A DNA stretch of 64,000 bases from Quillaja saponaria (Eukaryota > Streptophyta > Magnoliopsida > Fabales > Quillajaceae): positions 11,036,001 through 11,100,000 of the forward strand of contig CM055607.1 of assembly GCA_029379385.1 (NCBI GenBank), given 5' to 3'. Positions 10,581 through 21,152 of this stretch are shown piece after piece. Numbering within the stretch: position 1 is the first letter of the stretch; each line of letters starts with the position of its first letter. The position numbers and the translations under genes were made by a program. The notes beneath the pieces were generated by a model. That model searched no databases and had not been told where the DNA came from. It saw only the letters and a list, made by a program, of their open reading frames with translations.

Positions 10581-11274
10581 AAGAAATAGACATTGCATGT
10601 TACCTCGTTTTGAGAAGTGCAACTTATTAAAAACAATAAAGCTGATTCATGTATGTTTTCTTATGTGCTTCACAACTTCTATAACGCTTCAAACCTAAGT
10701 GGCCCAACTATTACAAAATCCACAACGATCCAGGATTCTTCAATAATCCGAGTCCAACTTATAGTAATATTTTAATTATTATTATTTTTTTATAAATATA
10801 AGATTTCTTTTTACAATTAATTACATTTTAATATTAAAAAATAGTATATCTAAAAAAGATAAAATTAATAAAAAAACAACTAAAACTGTAATTTTTTTTT
10901 ATCTCACTTAGTCATGACTACTATTTTCAAGTTTTTAAATCTAAACTTAACTCTAAATTATTTTAGAATATAGCATTATATGTGCTTGAATTTAGCTCAA
11001 TATTTTCATTCAAAATTGAAATCATTTTAGTATTTATGGCTTGTCAACATGAGTGGGGATCAAGATATGAGAACAAAAAAAATTATGATTTTCATCATTA
11101 AAGTTTTAGAATTAATAAAAATAAACAATTTTATGCCTTCTTATTTTAGTGGTGGAGGTAATTAAAAAAAAAGAAAAAAGAAAAGAAAAACAATGGTAAT
11201 GAAATGTGGATCCAAATATAAAGAACAAAAATAAATATAAACATTTCTGAAACATTAATTAAGGTGCAAATATG

Positions 11275-11326
<52 letters not shown>

Positions 11327-11745
11327 ATGTTGACATAGATACTATTTATATTGATCAATTATTTGCTGTAGGGCTCATGGTCATTTTGATAAATTCTTTT
11401 ACATAAAAGAAGTATAATTAAATTTACTTACCGAAAATTGTCAAATTTAATTAGGTCATATAATTATGGTGTACATTACATTTATGAAAATTAATGACAT
11501 TATTTCTAATTGTTAACCCTGCATTGATTTCTAAATATCTCATTAAAATTATAACAATTCTTTTAAAAATATATATGAAATTTCTTGATAGTTTTGTTAT
11601 CGAATTTTGCTATTAAATTTTTGTATCATAATTTTTTAATATGATTTCTCTACCAATAGTGATGGCTAATTAATTTTGGCACAATAATTTTTTGAACTGA
11701 AATGTAAAACCCCCACTGAAATAATCTGAAATTCTAAACCATAAG
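10580..11745. other. 3' flank of pseudogene B with (AT)n microsatellite
   Basis: Non-coding sequence colinear with 35410-36540. A long perfect TA run at about 11278-11322 is much shorter in the partner copy (36116-36128). No gene is seen. Confidence 0.7.
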
Positions 11746-12239
11746 TCTACAGCAAATCACAGTTAGAGAACAGAGACAACTTACTAGATGGATGAGTTTT
11801 GTATCGAGTTACCCGGAGGCCAGAGTAGGCGGTCCCTTCCACGGCAAAACTTGCCGTATCAAGACACGCGATAGTCCACAAGACTCTCAGTAGAAGAAAA
11901 GGAAAGAAAAGGCACAAGCAAAAGAAACTCAAAAGTCAAAATATCTTTTTGTTATTTTGTCTTTGTTTGGCCCGTTCCTATTTGCTATTTTTTTTCTGAA
12001 AGAATACAAACTAAAATTTGAATTTGGGACTTGGATTTAGGAGGGCCCATATATGATTTGGGTTATATATAGAGACTATTTCTAAGTAATTTTTTTGTTT
12101 AAATTACTACTGTCGGGCCTAGGGCTTGTTCCCTGTGGATCTGCCCCTGACCTACACCACATTAGGTTAAAATGCTAGTTAAAAGTACATGGTAGTTAGT
12201 ATTTATAGCTTATATAGCCAAGATCCGCCTAGTATACAT

Positions 12240-12650
12240 ATAAGCTACAAGTGCAAACTTCTTAATTTGTTTGGATAAAACAATGTGGAATTTGCCCAAC
12301 TTTTATAGACTAGGTAAGGTAAGTAAAAACTAGTTGGGGTTTCACTCGCAAATATTAATTATTATGTTTAATTAAGGTGGTGCATGGTCTTGTGTATTTT
12401 ATTTTATTCGAGTGCATGTTGGTCCATGTCATCTTCCGTTAAATTAATTTAGATTGAAGATGACAGTAAGGACCATATCGATTTAAACTGTACGAGTCAT
12501 TTATTGTAACTTTTTAAATTGTAAGGAGTAAAATAGATTGTAGTGTAAACTATATGAATAAAAGGTGTAATTTAGCCTAAAAATAATCATACTGACTTGA
12601 CTTCGTATTGCTTATCGAGAATCACCTAATTTAACACTTTTAGTTTCTAC
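12240..12650 (-). promoter_or_regulatory. Orphan SDR promoter block in segment B
   Basis: Contains the upstream block found at the SDR genes: AAGCTACAAGTG, AACAATGTGGAATTTGCCCA, a minus-strand TATA (TTTTATAG at about 12300) and AAAACTAGTTGGGGTTTCAC near 12328. No SDR coding sequence follows on its left. This suggests the gene body was deleted before the B/C duplication, since the C copy also lacks it. Confidence 0.65.
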
Positions 12651-12651
12651 T

Positions 12652-13560
12652 AGTTAGAGTATATTACGAACCTATGATTAATGGCCCATGATTTATATGT
12701 GATAATTGTACTTAGCCTTATACTAGGCTAGGTTCCATTATGCTAGTCAACTTGTATATCATATATATACAAGTTTTCTCTTTGTAATCAAATCATTGCA
12801 TTCTCATATAATACAAAATTATCATTAGATTCAAGTTGGTAACAGAGCTTAGGTTTTCTAAAAGATTTTCTTAAAGGGTTGCCACCTCCTTCTTAGTGGC
12901 AACCCCCACCTCAACACCTTCCGCAACCACTTCCTTAATCTTACTACCTATCAGTCTTTTTTTAGCCATTGCTTTTCCCTTTGATTTGAGCTTGTGCTCT
13001 TAGCTCTCCCCTTATCTCACCATCCCACCAGATTGCCCTGCGTGAGACGTGCCTGATTATGGCTTAAGAAAGTATAATCCCCCTACTAGTTATACGTCAC
13101 GTCATACTCTTCAAGGCCTTAGTCGCCACATATGTTCAGAAGGCCTTAGTCGCCACACATGTTCAGAAGGCCTTAGTCGCCTCAAATGTTCAGAAGGCCT
13201 TAGTAGCCTCACATCTTCAAAAGGCCTTAGTCGCCTCACACAGTCATAACAAGTATTACGTGGCCTTAGTAGCCACACATGTTCAAAAGGCCTTAGTCAT
13301 CTCACACAGTTCAGAACAAGTGTTTTATCTACTGGGACACTTCATTTATTTGATTTCCAAACTGAAGCTAGTTTTAGTGAACCACCTTGAGTTTAAGGGG
13401 GAGAGTTAGAGTATATTACGACTCATGATTAATAGGCCCATGATTTATCCATGATTATTACACTTAGTCTTATACTAGGCTAGGTTCGTTGTGGTAGGTC
13501 AACTTGTATAGCTTATATATATAGCCTACGCATTTTTCTCCTTCTTCCTTATTTTCCTTA
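12652..13560 (+). mobile_element. TRIM-like small Copia-type LTR retroelement
   Basis: The left LTR, about 12652-12833, starts GTTAGAGTATATTACGA and ends ATTCA. It is followed by TTGGTAACAGAGCTTAGG, close to the TGGTATCAGAGC site primed by initiator-Met tRNA. The right LTR starts near 13404 with GTTAGAGTATATTACGAC, preceded by the purine tract TTTAAGGGGGAG. Similarity runs to about 13535, after which it is lost. The internal part is only about 570 bp and has no pol, so the element is non-autonomous. In segment C the left LTR and primer site are at 37435-37645, truncated at about 37850. Confidence 0.72.
13105..13320 (+). repeat. 27-bp tandem repeat inside the TRIM-like element
   Basis: Five consecutive units of AAGGCCTTAGTCGCCACACA plus TGTTCAG (27 bp), then two more spaced units at about 13262 and 13289. 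Because 27 is divisible by 3 the array stays open from 13049 to 13249 and reads as a 9-residue repeat, EGLSRHTCS. The partner element in segment C ends before this point. Confidence 0.85.
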
Positions 13561-16500
13561 TTTTCCTTTCCCGTTCTGCAACTCGAGCTCCCACTATTTT
13601 CTTACCGTAGATACTCTACTACTCACATGCTAATACTTCTACTTAAGCTCGATCCCATTGCTTTTCTCTCCCTCTGGTTCTGAGTCCGAGAGATCAATAA
13701 ATGACCAAATTAGTTCAAGCTCTTGCGAACAAATTAGTTCAAGCTCTTGCGAACTCATTCAACTGTCGATCGTGGACTCGCCCCTTAAAATATCATTAGG
13801 TTACTGTTTTTATATATTATTTGTGTTGTGGGGCAAGCATGCCTTAGTGGTATCCAGATTTTTTGTCTATTAGTTGTTTGTAAACTAACATACAGAAGTA
13901 TCAAGATGCATTTTCTTTTATTTTCCTTTTTTTTTGTTGTTGGATTTATTTGAAAAATAATTCAACTTTTCATTAGTTGTATTAGTTTGGCTTCTAAGCT
14001 ATCTAAAAATAATGAAAAGATCACTGTCCCCCTATTTGCATAATTGAAAATTTAGAATCATTATCTTAGGGTGTAATTTGGTGGGGTTTAAAAAGGGCTT
14101 TACTAATTAGCTTTTCCTTGATGACTCTGTTTAATGTTAAGTTAGTTTAATGCTTGTCTGGATTATGAAAATAAATTTAAGAAGCCATCATCTACACATC
14201 AACTTACTTAAATAGTGAGATTTTCTTTTTGGTGGTAATTTCATACTAGCTACATGGCATTGCTAATTATCAGTTGTCAACCTCCATTGTTTTCCATTGA
14301 CTCATGAGTTGCTTAACAATTTAGAATAAACAAATACCCCATTGTCTACCATTGAACTCACTTTTCCCATACAAACAAGTTGCCAACTTACATTTGTTAT
14401 TTAACATGTCTGCTTCAAAAGGCTCTCTAAAAAGTTTATCTCTTTGAAAGCTAAAAGAGAGTCTGCAGCATTCCCTGAGTTACTGAAACATCCAGGATCT
14501 AGAGATTAGTTGCAAGCATTAATTTTCGGATTTGTTTTGTGAAAATCTATCTCTTCCCCCCACACATACAAATAAAAGAAAACAAATATAAGAGAGTATT
14601 TTTTTTATAGTAGTGGGTATAAAGTGTCAAGATTGCCAGTTTGATCAGAGTTGGAGAGTACTAAGGAAAGAAAGGTTGCCAATATGAGGGCTTATTCTCC
14701 TGTGATCCCTAAGCCTGAAAGATCCAGGCTAACCATTCTATGGCCGAATTTATTGCAAGAGACACCATTCCTAGTTGTAGGGTGTTGAATTCTAGTTCCA
14801 AGAAAACAAATGGTTTGGACGATCATGGCTTAATTTAGACCTAAATGAGATCAAGGAATCTCTGTCTATCATAATGCTTAGAGCGGCTCATTCTACAACA
14901 AGAAAGCATTTAAAAATTGTAGGAACAATTAGTAAGGCAAAGTGAAGCAATAGGTGACAAAAGAAACCCTATGTAGTTGGATGCTATTTTTTTATAACAA
15001 GGCAAATGTATAAAGTATATCAAATACCATAACAAAGAGATCAACTTTTATAGCAATGTGTGCCTACATTCCATGTGAAGTTAACATCTTAACTACTGGG
15101 ATTCTGCTTTGAATTAGTAATAATTTACAATTTCTCCTCAATTTGACTTAATGATGTGAGGAAGAACTTCACAAACAGCCTTTTAGAATTGACTTAGCCT
15201 TTTTTTTGTACTATCACTATTAACTATACCTTGAGATTTAATTTTAAATTAAGATTATGATATAAGTTTTCTAAGTCAGCTACTTTGTGCCATCATAGCC
15301 ATGCCTTTAAATCTCATTTGCTTATCAAACTTATCGTCTAAAACATTTCCAACTGTTGACAAATATAAGTTGAAGTGCTGGTACGCTACTTTCATGCAGT
15401 CATATATTAGAATGATCAATGATATACACACACCTATTAATGGATCTTTATATTTTTTTAGTTATTTTTCAATGTTAGAGTCATTTTGTTTAAAGTTATT
15501 TAATCTTGGAGTATTTTTGAAGAATATAAATATAAGAGTAGAGATACTAGATTTGTGTATAATTTCTTGTACATAAATTATGTTATATTAGATTTTGGTA
15601 TATCTAGTAATTAGTAACTAGGAGTGGATGTACCTATTTAAGATCTTGAAGTTCAAATAAATAGAACATGATGAATGGGAAATTACAAGAGAAAAACTAC
15701 TTACATAGTCTGGGGGGAGTATAAGAGTAGAATGAAAAAAAAAGTGACATAATCTTGGGATAAAATCTCTTTTGCACTCTTTTGAGTTGATTCCTTAATA
15801 TAAGTGTTACACCTTTGTTACATCCTTGAACCTATGACATACTCAAGAAAATCCCGTTGCTTGTGCGGCTTCACTTTGTTTTGCTCTTCAGTTTGTTTGT
15901 TAAAAAACTAAATCAAATGCATGTTTTCCTTTTGGGTATTTAGTAGACTAGATAACTCAGTTAGAGTCAACAAATGTAAAAACATTATTATATCTAATAA
16001 AGGAAGATGATGGTTCTGCTTTGGTGAGAATATATGTACCAATGCATGTTCTGCTTTCAATGGCCCATCTTATAGTCTTTATGCTCTTAACAAAGAAGAT
16101 TAGAAGCTTGTTTCCATTTTGTGTGCATGATTATAAGTATAGAATGGTTTTCAAAGTAGCTTAAAAAACAGACCCTTACCTCACATTCATAGACTATGTG
16201 ATATGAGCCATGTGACTTACTTCTTTTTCACTAGCTACTGATGCTCTCTTTGTCTCCTTTTGTGTATATGTCTCCCTCAATTTGTCTTTTTTGCTCAATA
16301 TATGTCATGAGAATTTAATTCTTTAATGTTGGTATAGCTCACATGTGTTTGAATATAGAAATTTGTGTTGATTTGTGATTGTAACTTTTGATATTCCTAT
16401 ATCATAGGATTACAGTTTCTTCAATTGTTATGACTATAGTTTTTTTTTTCTTATTTTAAGTTGGGTATTTTAGATGCACAAGCTAGGTTATTATTATTAT

Positions 16501-16683
16501 TATTATTCATTTGTTTTTTAATTTTCATTTAGGAACCTAAATAATGATCTGGCTGAATCATTCTCTTCAATTTATAAATTAGTTTACTATCTCTTTCTAT
16601 AAGATTTTTTAATTAAGATTCATTTCTTGTTTGTGTGGACTTGTATGTGTTCTGACAAGCTGCAATAGTTATTGTTTGCATAC
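13560..16683. other. Unassigned region before the Copia element
   Basis: A perfect 24-bp tandem repeat (AAATTAGTTCAAGCTCTTGC plus GAAC) is at about 13705-13753. A TTA microsatellite lies at about 16489-16506. Short open frames at 13658 and 15301 have no recognisable motifs and AT-driven composition, so I do not call genes. Confidence 0.5.
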
Positions 16684-17049
16684 TGTTAGAGTGTAAATAT
16701 AGGCATCTTAATTAGTGGGTCAAATTTCCTTATTTATAGTTTCCTTATTTTTGTGTAATTTCTATTAAGTATTTGGTTGATATTTAGTCTAGGTTCACTA
16801 TGTTAGGTTAAACACTTTAGCCTATAAATAGAGACTCCCTCTTGTATATTGAAAATCATCTGAATATACATTCTTCATATATTCAACATGGTATCAGAGC
16901 TTAGGGAGAAAAAACCCTAATTTTTATTTTTCGCAGAAAAAAATCCTAATTTTTTATTTTCCGCTGTGTTTCATTCCAACGTGTCTTTCTATTGCTGCGT
17001 TTGATTCCAGCAGTACGATTATTGTTCATCGGGGGTACTGTTCATCGGT

Positions 17050-17355
17050 ATGTTTGCCTCTGAAAAATCTGAAATCGGTATGTCAAAACCTAGTACTTTT
17101 ATCTCTGTGTTTTCTAGATCCCCTGTTATTACTACAACTAACATTGTTCAATCAGCCAATTCACTTGAAGTTTCACCATCTAAAGATAAGCTTATTAATG
17201 TCTCATTATCAACTACTGAATATGATAAGTTCCTACAATATCAAGCTACCCAGCAATCTTCTCATGGTAATTCTGTCACTTGCCTCTCTCAGACCCCTTC
17301 TGACACTTGGATTCTTGATTCTGGTGCCTCTGATCACATATATGGTAATCCCTAA
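17050..17355 (+). pseudogene. Copia gag remnant and protease
   Basis: A short leader (about 85 residues, low complexity) runs directly into DTWILDSGASDHIYGN, the aspartic protease motif DSGA of Copia polyproteins, ending at a stop at 17353-17355. The usual 250-300 residue gag with its zinc knuckle is missing. The leader begins near 17050, inside what would normally be the start of gag, which points to an internal deletion. Confidence 0.8.
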
Positions 17356-17484
17356 ACTTTTTTCTAGTATTAGTAATCCATCATCACTTTTCCACTATCA
17401 CTATAGCTAATGGCTCCACAACCATTGCTAAAGGTATAGGTCAAGCTACACCATTATCTTCTTTGCCTTTAGAATCTGTGCTTT

Positions 17485-18190
17485 ATGTCCCTGAATGTTC
17501 ATTCCATAGTGATTTCTATTAGTCAATTGACTCGTTCTCTCAATTGTTCTGTCACTTTCATTGATGATTCTTTTACTATACAGGACCGACGTACGGGACG
17601 AACGATTGGCACAGGGCGTGAGTCACAGGGCCTCTACCATCTTACCACACTATCTACATCTTCAGTGGCTTGCTCTACAGATGTATCACCTATTCTCATT
17701 CACAGTCGACTGGGTCATCCTAGTTTATCTAAGCTTCAGAAGATGGTTCCTCGTTTGTCATCTCTGTCATCTTTAAATTGTGAATCGTGTCAGCTTGGCA
17801 AGCACACACGTGCTTCGTTTCTAAAGCATAGTCGTTTTAGAGCATAGTCTTCCCTTTCATCTTGTTCATACTGATGTTTGGGGTCCTAGTCGTGTTAGTT
17901 CATCTTTGGAATTTCAGTATTTCGTAACCTTTATTGATGACTATTCTCGTTGCACGTGGTTATTTTTAATGAAAAATCGTTGAGTTATTTTCTATATTCC
18001 AACAGTTTTAGTGCTGAAATTAAAATACAATTTGGTGTTTCTATTCGTATTTTGCGTAGTGATAATGCACGTGAATAATTTTTCTACATCATTTCAGCAC
18101 TTTATGACATCTCAAGGTATGCTGCATCAATCATCTTGTTCTCACACCCTCAACAAAATGGAGTTGCTGAGTGCAAAAACAGACATTTAA
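17485..18190 (+). pseudogene. Copia integrase (HHCC domain and start of core), frameshifted
   Basis: The GAG-pre-integrase zinc domain is visible in 17485-17847: HSRLGHPSLSKLQKM, then CESCQLGKH. The frame breaks at about 17840. The core continues in other frames with HTDVWGPS, FVTFIDDYSRCTWLFLMKN (then a stop), and [16 protein letters not shown] near 18150-18190. At least three frame changes and one in-frame stop are present. Confidence 0.85.
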
Positions 18191-19327
18191 TTGAAACAGC
18201 TCGCACTCTATTACTTCATGGTCATGTTCCACTTCGGTTTTTGGGGTGATGCTGTACTTACTGCATGCTACCTTATTAATCGCATGCCATCTTCTACATT
18301 ACATAACAAAATTCCATATTCTATCATCTTTCCTAATCATCTCTTATATTCACTTCCTCTTCGTATCTTTGGTTGCATTTGTTTTGTTTATGATCTAACA
18401 CCTGGACAGGATAAACTCTCTTCTAAATCATTTAAGTGCATCTTCTTGGGTTATTCTCGCCTTCAAAAAGGGTATGAATATTACTGTCCAGATAAGAATC
18501 GTTACTTTATCTCCGCTGATGTTACATTTTTTGAGGAATCTTCATTCTTTTCCTCGACTATTCCCGAGTCACCTTCTATCTCTGAGGCTCTTCCGGTTCC
18601 TTATCTTGGACCAAATAACTATGTATCACCTGCATCACTACCTGATATTCTAGCATATACTCTTCCAGCAGATACTGTTGATGTACCTGATGACTCACCT
18701 TCTTTCCCAACACCTTCTCGTGCCTCGGATCCTGCTTCACCACCTATTTTACGAAGAGGTACTCGTTCAACTCGTAATCCTTATCCTATTTATACTTTTT
18801 TGAGTTATCATCGTTTATCTTCACCCTATTATGCATTTGTCTCCTCTTTGTCTTTTATTTATGTTCCAAAGTCCACTACTGATGCTCTTGCTCATCCCGG
18901 GTGGCAACAGGCCATGATTGATGAAATGAACGCCTTACATACTAATAGTACTTGGGAACTGGTCTCTTTACCTTATGGAAAATCCACTGTTGGCTATAAA
19001 TGGGTATACACCGTAAAAGTTCATCCTAATGGTTCTGTTGATCCCTTAAAGGCTAGATTGGTAGCAAAAGGCTACACTCAGGTCTATGGTGTGGATTATT
19101 CAGAAACTTTTTCTCCTGTAGCTAAAATTACATCTGTCAGGATATATATATTTCTAGCTACTATTTTTGATTGGCCACTCTATCAATTGGACATAAAAAA
19201 TGCTTTCTTACATGACCTTGATGAAGAAGTTTTTATGGAGCAACCACCTGGTTTTGTTGCTTCAGGGGGAGTCCGGTATGGTGTGTCGATTGAAAAAGTC
19301 TCTATATGGCTTAAAGTAATCTCCTAG
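18191..19327 (+). pseudogene. Copia integrase C-terminus and reverse transcriptase N-half
   Basis: The longest open stretch of the element (378 codons). It runs from the integrase C-terminal part (LRIFGCICFVYDL, KCIFLGYSRLQKGY, YFISADVTFFE) through a proline-rich linker to the RT start. The RT part reads WQQAMIDEMNALHTNSTWEL, YKWVYTVK, KARLVAKGYTQVYGVDY, ETFSPVAKITSVR, then QLDIKNAFLH and LDEEVFMEQPPGF. The frame is lost after GFVASGG, before the YVDD box. Confidence 0.9.
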
Positions 19328-19335
19328 AGCTTGGT

Positions 19336-20466
19336 TTGGTAGATTCAGTGAAGTTGTTCTTAGTTTTGGCCCTTAGAGATGTACTGTTGATCACTCAGTT
19401 TTCTATAAACATACACCTAATGGCAGGAATTCTTTTAATTGTATATGTGGATGATATTGTGATTACAGGTGATAATAATCATGGGATTCAAGCAATTGAA
19501 ATCATTCATACAGTCTAAGTTTCAAACTAAAGACTTAGGACAAGCTAAAATACTTCTTGGGGCATTCGAGGTTGCAAGATCACAATTGGGTATTTGCCTT
19601 TCTCAAAGAAAGTATTGTCTGGATGTCTTGAGTGATATAGGTATGTTGGATTCCAAACCTTGTAGATACTCCTATGGATCCCAATACTAAACTTGTACCA
19701 GATGAGGGGGAGCTACTGACTAATCCTGAGCAATAGACGTCTTGTTGGTAAGCTGAATTATCTCACAGTCACTAGACCAGATATTGCTTTTGTAACTAGT
19801 ATGGTTAGCCAATTTCTTTCTCAGCCTCGAACATCTCATTGGAATGCTGTTATTATTATCCTAAGATACCTTAAAACTGCACCCGGAAAGGGATTATTAT
19901 ATAAGAATCATGGGCACACTCTAGTTCGAGGACATGGTCGTGGTCATACATTAGTCCATAAATATAATTATACTTTCAGTTCAAGGTTATAGCGATAGCT
20001 GATTGGGCAGGACTCTCAATTTGATAGAAGATCTACTACAGGATACTGTATATTTCTGGGAGGAAATCTTATTTCATGGAAAAGTAAAAAGCAAACTGTT
20101 ATTGCAAGATCCAGTGCTTGAATCTAAATATAGGGACATGACTCATACCACTGCTGAGTTAGTGTGGCTGAAAAATCTATTAGACGAACTTGGATTTCAA
20201 CATTCACAGCTTATGGAGTTAGTATGTGATAATCAAGCTGCATTACATATTGCATCAAATCTAAGTCTTTCATGAACGAACAAAACATATAGAAGTTGAC
20301 TGTCATTTCGTTCGTGAGAAGCTTATGGATAATACAATCAAGACTACATAAGCAAAATCAGAAGATCAGTTAGCAGACTTATTCACAAAATCTTTGACAG
20401 GAAACCAATTGCTATATCTATGCAACAAGCTTGGAACATATAATCTTTATGCTCCAGCTTGATGGG
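19336..20466 (+). pseudogene. Copia RT C-half and RNase H, frameshifted
   Basis: LLIVYVDDIVITGD (catalytic YVDD) is at 19434-19475, followed in another frame by KFQTKDLGQAKILLG. Next come a degraded RPDIAFVTS segment near 19775 and the RNase H region from about 19995 ([19 protein letters not shown], then AELVWLKNLLDELGF and CDNQAALHIASN). The ending has KHIEVDCHFVREK, QLADLFTKSL and a stop at about 20461. The parts are spread over all three frames. Confidence 0.88.
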
Positions 20467-20679
20467 GAGTGTTAGAGTGTAAATATAGACAGCTTAATTA
20501 GTGGGTCAAATTTCCTTAATTATAGTTTCCTTATTCTGTGTAATTTCTATTAAGTATTTGGTTGATATTTAGTCTAGGTTCACTAAGTTAGGTTAACCAC
20601 TTTAGCCTATAAATAGAGGCTCCCTCTTGTATATTGAAAATCATCTGAATACATCTTATATTCAACACATACCATTTTC

Positions 20680-21152
20680 ATTATTACAAAGTATATCGTT
20701 TTTCCTTCAAATGCATTTTATTACATATTCATTGCCTCGAGGACGTCGTATCCCCATTCGGGAAGTCTTGGAGCTTCATCGTCTCCATCCACAGAAATGC
20801 ACAGTGTCTCCATCTATAGTTGCAGCTGCACCAACTCCTTCTACAACTACAGCTCTAGTACAACCTCCACTTCCTCTATGGCTGCAACTCCAATACAACC
20901 TCCTTTTATGGCTGCAGCTCCAATACGATCTCCACCTCCCAGTGTTCAGTTACTTGCTCTATTCTTGGAGCATGTTCGGGACTTTTCTGACGTAAGCTTA
21001 GATTAGATCTCATCAAGCTCGAGATATGCACTTATATGTAAGTTACAATTTCAAACTTAAATAATGAATTTTGTTATTTATTTAATTTGTATGACTTTTA
21101 TTTTCTAACACTACTTAACTTGTATTGCAGCTATAGCTCATGATAAGGAAGT
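20680..21152 (+). pseudogene. Probable 5' exon of CACTA transposase gene
   Basis: An open stretch reads PRGRRIPIREVLELHRL from about 20733 and continues proline/alanine-rich (AAAPTPS, then in another frame MAATPIQPPFMAAAPIRSPP) to about 21006. An insertion of T in ATTGCCT destroys a likely ATG. PF03004-type plant transposases often have such a basic then proline-rich start. It stands just before the solo LTR that interrupts the same region, and the transposase core resumes on the other side. Assignment is by position and composition only. Confidence 0.4.

Larger units (their letters stand above)
8270..13030. repeat. Segmental duplicate B (partner of 31200-37850)
   Basis: Long colinear similarity to segment C by eye. 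Anchors include TTGCACATTTTTGTAGTGGT (8345 and 31276), GGTATCTACGACCATTTTCC (8630 and 31574), the hydrolase exons, CATGGTCATTTTGATAAATT (11376 and 36182), and GATTTGAGCTTGTGCTCTTA (12984 and 37793). Segment B lacks about 1.95 kb that holds exons 5-13. Both copies carry a TRIM-type 5' LTR at the same place, so that insertion predates the duplication. Confidence 0.85.
16684..20667 (+). mobile_element. Ty1/Copia LTR retrotransposon, structurally complete, coding-dead
   Basis: Left LTR 16684-16888 (205 bp) and right LTR 20470-20667 (198 bp), both TGTTAGAGTGTAAATATAG to TATTCAACA, differing at roughly ten positions by eye. A perfect 5-bp target duplication CATAC flanks it (16679-16683 and 20668-20672). 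The primer site TGGTATCAGAGCTTAGG follows the left LTR at 16889, and the purine tract GATGGGGAG precedes the right LTR. The order protease, integrase, RT, RNase H is that of Copia. Most of gag, including any CCHC knuckle, is absent, and pol has many frameshifts, so it could move only with help in trans. It sits at the left edge of the CACTA debris. Confidence 0.95.

Noticed and set aside
11146..11358. Open frame rich in Ile-Tyr repeats on the - strand
   Set aside because: Produced by the (TA)n microsatellite and a poly-A/T tract.
15301..15576. 91-codon + strand open frame
   Set aside because: No motif, no splice context, no neighbouring exon; consistent with chance in AT-rich DNA.
17054..17410. 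Alternative 118-codon frame over the Copia protease
   Set aside because: It overlaps the frame encoding DSGASDHIYGN and shows no domain of its own.
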